A stretch of DNA of 64,000 bases from Gigaspora rosea. Taxonomy: Eukaryota; Glomeromycota; Glomeromycetes; Diversisporales; Gigasporaceae. The notes under the pieces are model-generated. The model was not told where the DNA came from. It saw nothing but the letters and a program-made list of their open reading frames with translations, and made no database searches. A program made the position numbers and the translations under genes. Position 1 is the first letter of the stretch. Each line of letters begins with the position of its first letter. The stretch covers positions 1 through 64,000 of the forward strand of contig QKWP01000072.1 of the NCBI GenBank assembly GCA_003550325.1. Direction: 5' to 3'. Below are positions 22,782-32,695 of the stretch, in pieces.

Positions 22782-25700
22782 TTATATATTAAATCGTTTA
22801 TTTGTAGGAATTACTACTAATATTTTTTGTACATTATTACCAGATTGAAATCTATACGAAGAAGGGATAAATCGTCCTAATATCCTCTGTATGGGAAGTA
22901 TACAATCTCTTGCTTCTTCATAAAATTTTTCTCGCCAAATTTCTATATCACAACGTGTATCATTATTCGACTGTAATGATAAGAAAAATCGTTTTGAGGA
23001 ATGTGGCATATACCATCGGACATAAGCTAGATGGTGCGTTTCATTATTAAATTTATGTTGAAAAAAGTATTGTATTTGTCCAGGATATATATCTTGAGAA
23101 TTGTCACGATAAGCAAGGAACTTTGCTCTAATATATGATCGACTTCTATATCTAACGGCATTCTTCGATCCATATATTTCTGCTCCTATTTTTAATCTTC
23201 CAAATTGTGTAATTACTCGATCGATTGATGGTGCCATCATATCATCTGGATCGAAATTATATAGTGTAGAATAATATTCTCCTAAAATTTGATAAATATT
23301 ATCGGGAAGATTTACATTCTCGTTTCTTGGTCTAAGCATTTCTCCAGGATATCTTTCTGTTCCCATGATATCACTACCAATAGTTATTTTATCTGCCATA
23401 TCCAGATATGCTATTAAATCCTCACTTTCAAAATTTTCTGTCATCTTCAAACTTCCACGCACTTTTTTATCTAAAAGTGGAAGAATTTTGTCAAATAGTA
23501 ATTCAGTTTCGTCATTATTGACCGAATTTATTCTATATTCTACTTGCGCATTTTTCATTAAAATGCGCATAAGTTCAGGTTCAATGGATCGATTACTAGT
23601 TGGATAAGATCCTAACAAACCATTCATCCTTTCGAAAGAATAGCACCAATATGCATATGGCGGACCATAATCTAGGCAACATTGTTTAATGTGAAGCGAC
23701 AAGTGAATATTGGATGTTATCAGATGTGGGCCATAATTTTGTTGAATTAACTTTGCCATGTTTATTAGCCGATTATGTGCTTCGTCTATGTCACTTTGTC
23801 TGACTATTCGGCTTACTAATGAATTGCATGCACAGACAAAATTAAAAATAATTTCTTTATCTCCATGTGATAGCAAATCCCACATGCACGGTATAGCATA
23901 CACTTGATAAAATATTCTCCACTGATCTGCAGTAAATCGACTAAATCCTTCTGCTCCACGTGCGACTTTTGATGGAATACGACCTATATCTGATGGAATT
24001 TTAACGTTCGACATACGTTGTTCAATTATTGAAAGTTGTTTATTATTAAGTTTATTATGATCTAATAAGCACTGCTTCATTATCCACTTGCCGATACCTA
24101 AAAATAGGCAATGCATTGGATCAACTACCATAAATTTAACTGGATCAAAATAATTTAGCCGATATAGTTCTGACCATCTTACTCCCGTTTCTGAAACATG
24201 CTCATCACGTTCTTGTTTATTTGTACAAAGTAACTATTGATTTGCTGCACTAAAATATTGTGAAATATCTACTGGTTTGAACCATTCATCCATACTTTCA
24301 AAACTACTATAGTGATTTCTTTTGGTTTCACGACATATGTTGCACGTTTTGGACAACGATAGCATTTTACTAAATAACTTGCATGACCGCATATTTTTCT
24401 TGCAGCAGGAACATCATTAGCAGATAAAATAAGTGTATTGTATATCTTGGGTCCTTCTTTATATTCAAATGTTGATAGTAATTCTATACCGGAAGAAAAT
24501 TCAATTAACTCGTCGACGATTGGAGCAAGATAATGATTTATTTGATGTTTACTAGGCTCATTTGGTCCAGGGATGATACCTAATGTTAAAATATTGTTTG
24601 GTTTGAATCGTTCTTCACATAGTAAATTACATAAAACTCCATAAATTACCCCGGTGCTATGAATTGTATAATCGAATAGTTGAAACTAGTCGATATTCAT
24701 AGCTAAGCCGATATAGCTATCAAGTGTATCATTTGTAAAAAATGGCATAGGATCATTAGGATTTATAGTGAAATTTTTCCAGATATCACCCTCGTATATG
24801 TCTGAGAAAATTCCATTTGGGACATTTCTATTTCTAGAATGCCGTAACATCACCTCAAATCCTGGCCGCTGATACATCATATAAAGTTGCTGCTTTATAC
24901 TTCCAACTGCGTAAAGCTTTAATGCTCGTAATAAAGTTCCTTCATTTGTTTTTATTATCTCTGCTAATGGTTCATTACATGCCAATCGTCGTGATTCTGA
25001 TCTATGATTAGGATATTCAACATATGTACACATTTTGCATGCTGGTTGATTTCCTTCTGAATAATTTTTGACTTCTAATAGATCATAAAGTTTATGACAC
25101 TTCGGGCATGCAACATATTTTTTATATTTAGTTAAGATATCTAAAGACAATTTTGTTGTGGTCAGAGAAGTAGGAAACTTATCGGCTTCATTTATTTTGA
25201 AATGTACAAGTATAATTCGAAGAAAATTTAATTAATGTTTCTGTACCAATATCGGATACATTGAAACATTGCTGATATTTTATTATCCATAAGATGATCC
25301 AATTATGCGAATTATCATCGAAAGTAATAGTGGATCAAAAACTTCAGGATCGATTTCTGGCAGAATAAAATTAACAGGTTCACGGCTTGCTTGCAAACAT
25401 TCACTTGCAGAATCACTTGAAGAAAAATTACTTGAGGAAGAAGCATCAATAGGCTCTTCTTTCTGAATTATCATAATTTCATCATCATCTGATAGTTGAT
25501 ATATGGGGGCCCAAAGCAAAAGGTGGTGATAGACTAAAAAATTTTTTCTGTAGTTTTTTCATATTGTGTTCTAAATAGTCTAATTTTTGCAAAAATAAAG
25601 TTTTTACAAAAAAATTTTTTTTGAGTATTACCACCTTTTGCTGTGGGCCCTCCATATATCAAATGGCGATGATTCTTCTAAAGCTTCATTAATGTTCATC

Positions 25701-26250
25701 TCTTCATCATTGATGGGTGAAGGCATCTGAAATTTTGCTTTACCCGATTTTCTGGAGATTGGCGACTGTTCAATAAAATTATCTTCTAGAAATAAACTTA
25801 TAGATTCAGTACTTGAGTTTGTATTATCATCTTCGTCACTGGCTGTACTATCTTCTTCGGAACTATTGTTATCTGATGCATTGTTATCCGAACCACTATC
25901 ATCAAAATCACTGTTATCCGAACCACTATCGTCAGAATCATTGTTATCCGAACCATTATCATTAGAATCATTGTTATCCGAACCATTATCATCAGAATCA
26001 TCGTTATCTGAATCTTCAATTCCTGAACTAGCACGTTTTGGAAATTCTGGCAGTGGTTCTTCTCTATATTTATACTTTGCTGTGGACGATTGCTTGGTGA
26101 TTCTACTAGATTGACCAATTTCGGGTAAGGCCATATGGGATTGCTGTGTTCGTGGATCGACCTATTTCCCTGCACTTACATACTACTTTTTTTGTTTTGC
26201 GTACATATTTTCCTAAACTCTCTTCGGATGACAACATTATAATTTTACTA
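22782..26250 (-). pseudogene. Plavaka/CMC-type transposase, decayed
   Basis: This would cut the element out by a DDE mechanism. From the N-terminus: KKVVCKC (about 26205; start of a Cys-rich motif, frame broken), RSIHEHSNPIWPYP, an acidic Asp/Asn/Ser repeat (about 26020-25860), a MITE insertion (25504-25654), then YQLSDDDEIM to about 25283. A frame change follows, then YVACPKCHKLYDLLEV...CKMCTYVEYP (zinc-finger-like, about 25110-25015) and LAMNID at 24689 (likely first catalytic Asp), followed by a TAG where Trp is usual. Next come GIIPGPNEPSKHQIN (24570) and CYRCPK, a frameshift near 24320, a TAG at 24234-24236, then 24233-22782 open: VVDPMHCLFLG (second Asp) and SFERMNGLLG (likely Glu). Catalytic residues survive, but stops, shifts and the MITE make it inactive as assembled. 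Confidence 0.85.
25504..25654. mobile_element. 151-bp TA-flanked MITE inside the transposase 5' region
   Basis: The left end tgggggcccaaagcaaaagg and the right end read in reverse (tggagggcccacagcaaaag) are 25-base inverted repeats; the interior is also partly palindromic. TA flanks both sides (25502-25503 and 25655-25656), pointing to a Tc1/mariner-type element. The element plus one TA is 153 bp, exactly 51 codons, and the flanking transposase reading frames line up across the site when it is ignored. The minus-strand frame through the element meets a stop soon after entry. Confidence 0.82.
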
Positions 26251-27917
26251 TTATGGTTTTTATATTGGGTAAAATGCGTATTGATTTTTTTGCAAGATTT
26301 TTGCAAGAAAATTTATGCTGCAATTGACGTCTTAAATACTTTTTCGAAATAAATCAGCCCTATATATATAAACAATTCAAGAATTTATGCATATCATAGA
26401 TTTAAATTACCGATCACTAATTAAATCATCAGAATTAATTTTCTTTGTAATATATAATATAGTATAAATAAAACATGGAAATGATTCATTCAATCAATTC
26501 TCTTCAGAATGCGTTTATTTTTTTCTTCTCGGAACACGTCAATTTCTTCTTTTTTTTAAAAAAAACAATAAAACACAAATATCTTCGTACAATATTATAA
26601 AAAGCATTATACAAATATAGTAATATTATGAGTACAGAAAGACTATCGATGATATGCATAGAATTTTTCGAATATTAATTGTTCACTAAATATCTTCTTA
26701 AGAGAAAAACAGTTGAAAAACTTAAAGGTTGCATTAAGATAAACACGAAACATTTAACAAAGTAAACTTTTATATACGAACAGTAGAAGATATAAGTATA
26801 ATTCTTAGAATACTTATGACTTAAACAGCATAAACATTTCAAATGAAACAAAACTCTTTGGAAAGTTAAAGATAAACATGTTATAACCATAACAAGAAAA
26901 AATAATCTTAATCACAAGAGCCGATATTCTACAAAATATATATACCAAGTTTTTCACTCATATCATTGCTATAATGAACAGATCTTTTCAAATGAAATTT
27001 TTTTTTTGAAAAAATAGTACCAATTTTCGATTATTTCGTCTAACTAAAACTATTCGCGTATCTTCCTAGAAAAAGGTAAAATTATTTTCCTTTGCGTATC
27101 TTCCTAGTCAAAAATTAATGCGTTTGTCTTTTACCTAAATATATTATAGAATTATACTACGTACGTATATAATGAATGCAACATTAAAATTTTATCTGAA
27201 TATGAAAACAATGTCAAACATTTATAATTATGCATTAGAATGCATATAATGCTCGAGTAATCAAGAACAATACTGAACCCTGATAATCATGTGACAATCA
27301 GATTGGTGCATTGTCCAAGCGAAAGGTACATTATTTTAATGTAATCGTTTATTTAATGATATTTAAGTAATATTAATTTAATATATATATAATGTTCAAT
27401 TTTCTATTCGAGTACAGAAGAATTCCAAGGAATAATGCAGAATATGTGATAATTTGGTTATTGATAATTTCTTTCGCATATCTTCCTAATGAAGTAATTT
27501 TTTAAATGATATTATAACGATATTAATATTATATTTTAATTTATTTTTATTCGAGTATATAAGAACTTCAGATCAAGTAATTATTAAGTTCATTCATATA
27601 TCTTCCTATTGAAGTAATTTATTTATGATATTATAATAATATTAATATAATTTATTTTCAGTGAAAGTAAATTAATATTATATGCAGCTTTATTAATAAA
27701 TTTTAATTATCAGGAGACATAAGACAGATAATACAGATAATAGAAGATAATTATCATATAGCTATCGAACTTATAAAAAGGATGGTATCTTTCCTAGAAA
27801 ATTCGTTGTCGATTTCAATTCAATATCTCATTCTAAAATTACTTTTCACAACTAAATCAATCCTCTTTTACCTTTTTTTTACCTTAAAAATTTTTCTCAT
27901 TAATTTTTTCGATTTCA
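26250..27917. promoter_or_regulatory. Shared intergenic region between divergent transposon genes, with repeated TATCTTCCTA motif
   Basis: About 1.7 kb separates the transposase (leftward) and accessory gene (rightward). A motif close to ttcgcatatcttccta recurs on the plus strand at about 27053-27070, 27091-27107, 27471-27488, 27594-27608 and, weaker, 27783-27795. Two of the copies lie in degenerate repeats of about 130 bp with attcgagta and tgaagtaatttt. These are candidate promoter or protein-binding elements. No TATA position can be assigned in such AT-rich DNA. Confidence 0.55.
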
Positions 27918-30197
27918 ATGTACAATGGGAAAAAAAGAAAAGCAACTCCCAAGGCTGAAAGCAGCAAGATGGTGAAGAAAAGAGCACGCAAACATAAAAA
28001 GCAAAAATGTAAGATTTCGATAAGCCGATATAGTAATTTATTTATTTATTTTTTTTTATTTATTAATGTCAAGTACAGAAATAGAATAGTAAGTTACAAT
28101 TATATCAGGATGATATATAAAGAAATACTATATTTAAAATTTCTAAGTAATCATCTAATAATCTATGCAATAGGACAAGCCTATCACTTGCAGTCAGGGT
28201 TAACCATTAAACTGCTACAGAAAGAAGATGTGACATTTCACCTCATACTTTTCTATTTTAAACTAAAAGATTAAATTTTTAGTTTAAGAAGGCTAGAGGA
28301 AACCAATATAGTAATTTATTAATAATCAATTAATTATTAACTTTATATTTTTAGTAGACGCAAAGGTGATCGCTTCAGCGATTGCGGGAGCTTATCACCG
28401 TTGTTCAAGGCAAGGGGAAGAGGAAGCAAATAGAACCTGAACTACCAGAAAGCTCTAGCTCTAGTAGTGCAGGCATTACTAGTAGTGATAATGAGAGAGG
28501 AAGATCAAGGAGAGGAAGTATCAGTAGCAGAAGCAGTAGTCGTTCCAGCAGCAGCTGCAGCAGTAGCAGTAGCAGCAGCAGCAGTAGTAGTAGTAGCAGT
28601 TCTGAAAGTAATCTTCCTCCAAGACTACTAACAAGAAAGCAATCGTCCCATCTTCGAGTAAATATATTATTGCCTTCTCATGTCTTTTATGAATAGATTT
28701 ACTTTATATTTTTAATTTTTATTTTATATTATTTTTTTGTAGGCCGAAATTAAAATCTTGATAGAAGGCGGAAAGCTATTGGCCCAAAAACCGGATCTGA
28801 TCAAAAATTGGTCTTCGCAAACAAAGAATATCCAGAACAATTTAATCCTATCAATAATAAAAAATTTGCCTAGATACAAACAACATTCGGGTGCTATCGA
28901 AACTATATTGAAATCATATCACAAGATGCAGAGGCGTACTTCAGCAATAAACTCGGATCCAGCCCTAAAAGCATACAATCGTGCATGCATTGGGAAAAAC
29001 AGTAAGGTAAACGAGGTAATAACAATTTTTTTTCTTTGTTTCATAGTAATTTTTTAATTTATCATTTTTATTCATTTTTATAAAATAATTTAGAAAAGAA
29101 AAAGGAGGCATAAGGCATTATCATTCTTGATGAGTGCTAGAAATAAGGGTATTGGTCTGTACCCACAGGAAGATTTGGAGCAGTTTACGACAAGTCAAGG
29201 CGGAAACACTTATCATTCTGCGGAAGAATGGGTGACAGATGAGGAAGCGACTGAAAGGGATGGAAGGGATAGGCAAAAAATAAAAAAATTAATATGCGTG
29301 GAAAAATGGTGGCGCGGACCTCATGTAAGTCAAATATATTATAGTAATGCTAAGTTACAATTAAATTAATAATGTATTGTCCTAATACACCTAATACGTA
29401 TTATTTAGTTGAAACAGCTTTTTCATAAAAGGATCGATCTGGTTGTGAAACAGCTGTATTCTAAGAACAATAGAATGATTCCAAGCCATTATGGTGAGAA
29501 GATTGATAGGGAAGATGTATCACCACTGGATTGTCCAAGTTGGGCATTATCCACCGAAGCCCGAGAACTATATAATATCCCAGATTCTGACTTTGATCCC
29601 GAACTATTAAGTGGGCAAGAAGATTCACGAAAAAAAAAGAAAAAGAAAGGTGGGGATACGCACAAGAAACGAAAGAAAAGTCATACAGCTGAGATAGAAA
29701 CTGAAGAACGAGCAAGTGAAACAGGTATAAAAAGGGGAAGAGTGGATGATGATAATAAAGTTGTATTATATGAAAGAGGAAAACCTAGAAGATCAGCAGC
29801 GTCCTCAAAAGCACCAACACCAAAATCAGCAACATCCAAATCAGTAACACACTCAAAAGCACCAACACCCACATCATCAAAACCAGCAACACCCACATCA
29901 TCAAAACCGCCAACACTCACATTATCAAAACCAGAAACACCCACATCATCAAAACCAGAAACACCCACATCATCAAAAACACCTATAATATCAAAAAAAA
30001 CACATAAAACATCAGAAACAACAACAGCTACAAATGAACCATCATCATCAATGAAAGCAATAGCAGCAGCAGAAGCCTTAATATCAAAAATACAACCAAC
30101 ATCATCAACGTTAGCAGTCTCCTCAACATCAACACCAGTACCATCAGCAAAAATAACATTACAATTCACCAGAGGCTCTGCAAAAAAAACCAAGTAA
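27918..30197 (+). CDS. Transposon-borne accessory protein, Ser-rich N-terminus and Lys/Ser/Pro/Thr-rich C-terminus (spliced)
   Basis: Four consecutive exons join in phase 0 with GT-AG introns of 84-87 bp: 28379-28657, 28743-29006, 29094-29324 and 29409-30197 (520 residues). A first exon at 27918-28008 (start MYNGKKRKAT, very basic) is likely, but its splice to 28379 is not resolved. After a basic segment comes a long Ser/Arg run (about 28505-28605). A globular part follows (EIKILIEGGKLLAQKPDLIK, then ALKAYNRACIGK, then EKWWRGPHLKQLF, then PLDCPSWALSTEA). A Lys-rich patch (about 29632-29680, nuclear-localisation-like) and TPTSSKP-type repeats (about 29815-29995) end the protein. I do not recognise the family. 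Its position divergent from the transposase and its basic, low-complexity make-up suggest a DNA-binding partner analogous to the TnpA of plant CACTA elements; that is inference. No stop interrupts the four exons, unlike the transposase. Confidence 0.72.
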
Positions 30198-30500
30198 ACT
30201 GCCGTCAGAAGATGATGCATTAGTATTTAGAGATAAAGGAGTTGAAGCTGAGGATAGAGGTGACGATGGAGGTGAGGATGGAGGTGAGGACGAAAATGAA
30301 AGTGAAGGTAAAAGTGTGGTTAGTGCAGAAGCTAGTAAAAAGTGGAAAAAGGAAAACAAAAACTGGAAGATTATGAGGACAATAAAGGTGAAGGTTGGGT
30401 TGAAAGTAAAAAAAGGAAAAAAGGGATGCAAAAAAAAAAGATGTTAAAAAGAAAGCGAAAAGATCAAAAAGAAGGCGATAAATTAGATTTTTATTAGATT
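30198..30500 (+). other. Possible frame-shifted C-terminal tail of the accessory gene
   Basis: One frame over, coding-like sequence continues past the stop: SKLPSEDDALVFRDKGVEAE, an acidic GGED repeat, then Lys-rich sequence to a TAG near 30499. The switch point is a run of eight A at 30182-30189. A single-base length error or mutation in that run would fuse about 100 acidic and basic residues to the protein. Confidence 0.5.
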
Positions 30501-30574
30501 TATCTGTTATTGTGTTTTTTAATTTTAAAATAGTGTTTTTATCGGAATATAATAAAATTTAATATATAATCAAT

Positions 30575-31330
30575 AAAATAATATAAATATCTGCCAATCG
30601 GCCAATGTGTATATAAATGAAATCAGTAAACAGTTAAATAGCAAAATTATTGTACAAATATCATCAACTATCGGCTTCGGTAATAGCAGACTGATAGACT
30701 ATAGACTCAAATATTCGGTTTAAACCTAAAACCTATTGGTTTGCTATCACCAAAGGCGATATTTTATTAATAATAAAAAGATGATATATAATATCGGTAA
30801 AATATACTTTAAATTTTAGGAACTGATTACTATGAATTTTATAAATATATAACTAATCATATTAAAAATCGCTAATTATCGGCCAAATATTATTCAATAT
30901 CGGCCAAATATTATTCAATATCGGCCAAATATTATTCAAATATCGGTCAAATATTATTCAAATATCGGTCAAATATTATTCTAAAGAATAAAGAAGATAT
31001 GTTAAAGACTAAATAATCATTAAAAAATATAACCAATATATCAGTACAATATCGTATAAATTATGAAAAAATTTGTAAAATAGCCAATACAATATCTTCT
31101 TATGATTTATCTAATTGTGAATTTATCACCAAAATATCAATCTAAATATCTGCCTTGTATCTTCTTTATAATTTCACTAATCTTCATACGGATATATGAG
31201 TATTTTTTACTGACTTATAACCGATATGCAACAAATTTTCTTAAATTAGCAGCCTATCGGCCTATTTTGATCCCCTATCAATCTGCATCATATTGGTCTG
31301 CAATCTTCATAGGCGATTTTTAAATGATAT
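30575..31330. repeat. Right subterminal region of the transposon with ATATCGG repeats
   Basis: atatcggccaaatattattc is repeated in direct orientation about five times at 30880-30985, the later units reading atatcggtcaaatattattc. Further scattered tatcggc, tcggcc and ggcgat words run from about 30595 to 31318. The motif is the reverse complement of the CCGATAT in the left-end 222-bp units. These are probable binding sites for the element's own proteins. No gene is present; the frame at 31102-31323 is low-complexity. Confidence 0.7.
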
Positions 31331-31672
31331 TAGGATAATATTTTTGATTTCAACCAGTGAAAATCTTCTATTTTACTAATATCTTTATAATTACTAATAT
31401 AATTGCAATTTCCAATATATTTTAAATTGCTTTTATAGCTAATATCACTAGTTTTATTGTTATTTATTATATTACTAACCATCAGCAAATTTTATACATA
31501 GATATTAATCGATATATAACACTTAATTGTTTTATATTAATCAATTAATTGGATAAAACTCAATATATATCTATAATCAATATATATCATTTTTTATATT
31601 AAATTGTTATATATTTATAAATCAATTATAATCATAATTATTTGAAATGATAAAATAATAATTAACAGATCT

Positions 31673-32676
31673 GGGTGTAGCGACTTAGAGAAGTTGGTAA
31701 GTTGTCACCCCCAAGTGGCAGGTCTAGGGTTCAAATCTCACTGGCGATGCTTTTGAAAAATAGACCTGTGTTCCGGTAACTATTTCTTGTCAATCAGTTA
31801 GTACATCACCTGGAGTCCTTGGTAACTATCTCGAATGGGAGCTTTCAGGCGAAGTTGTGCCTCATGACACAGATAAATCCAAGAAACTGGGAAAATGGAA
31901 ACCCATTTGGCAAGACCTGAGTAAAGAAGTAGTAAAGATTTTTAACGGCGCTACCAAAACCGAAATATTGGACTGGAGCTGAAGAACAGGACGTCGACCT
32001 CGGGAACAAGGTTTACCAACCTGGCTGCTAGATCGGGTACCGGAGGAAAAGAACCTATGTTATAAAAGTAGGTACCAGGGGGAGAAAAACCATAATGGCA
32101 TCTAATGCCGGATAGATCAACCCTTCTGGGCCAACTGGATTGGAAGTCTGGAATATATCGGTGAAAGACCGATAGAAAAATGATGGTTTGTACTGGGGTT
32201 GGAGCGAACCTTACAAGGTCAGAAGTAGGTAATAGTAGCGGTTAGGTAACCCCTGACTGCAAGTTGCTTGCCTCAGTGAGTACATAAGTTACCGAAGTGT
32301 AGATAATACCTGTATGGGACAGGGACTGCTCTACCAAGTGTACTGCAAAGATAAATTAGTCCTAAGGGGATGTAGTTAGCATCCAGGACTGTCTTCAACT
32401 GACTACTGTATCGAAGGGCTGTACTTGTGATCACAAGTAGGATTGCCATGCGAAGCTAGGACCAGAGGGTTTAAATAGGCAATCCCCTAGTTGGGTTGTA
32501 AGTATGGTAGAACCTTCTGGTGGACTACTTAAATTAGACAACCAAAAGTTGTACAAGTAGCTAGTTGTACTCTCATTCAATATAACAATTGTGGAGTGCC
32601 CAAAGGGGCGCCCTTGATCCACAAGCTAATTAAATAAACTCTCACCAAGAGCGGGAACTTTGACATAAAAAAAAAT
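31673..32676 (+). mobile_element. tRNA-headed retroelement (long SINE-like), 1.0 kb
   Basis: The element is flanked by the 19-bp direct duplication AATAATAATTAACAGATCT (31654-31672 and 32677-32695) and ends in an A-rich tail (32667-32676). This is the pattern of LINE-mediated insertion. The head resembles a tRNA gene: an A-box-like tagagaagttgg at about 31685 and a B-box-like ggttcaaatct at about 31728, 40-45 bases apart, suited to RNA polymerase III. The body is much richer in G and C than the flanks and has no credible frame. At 1.0 kb it is long for a SINE. Confidence 0.78.
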
Positions 32677-32695
32677 AATAATAATTAACAGATCT

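Larger units (their letters stand above)
20566..31359. mobile_element. Complete CACTA-like (CMC/Plavaka-type) DNA transposon, 10,794 bp
   Basis: The left end CACTGGTCAAAAT (20566) and right end ending CAACCAGTG (31359) form the terminal inverted repeat. It is flanked by AAA on both sides (20563-20565 and 31360-31362), the 3-bp duplication typical of the CACTA superfamily. Inside are a minus-strand transposase of Plavaka type (pseudogene, about 26250-22782), a plus-strand intron-containing accessory gene (27918-30197), an array of a 222-bp unit near the left end (20930-22633) and short ATATCGG repeats near the right end. Perfect identity of the ends covers only seven bases (CACTGGT) before mismatches, normal for this superfamily. 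I recognised the transposase from motifs; the boundary call rests on ends plus duplication. Confidence 0.82.

Noticed and set aside
30182..30190. Programmed -1 frameshift at A AAA AAC
   Set aside because: The continuing frame is +1 relative to the gene, not -1, and no downstream structure is evident. A homopolymer length change is simpler.
29681..30220. Minus-strand 179-residue frame opposite the accessory gene
   Set aside because: It is the shadow of the (T/S)P-rich repeats on the plus strand, which are supported by splicing phase.
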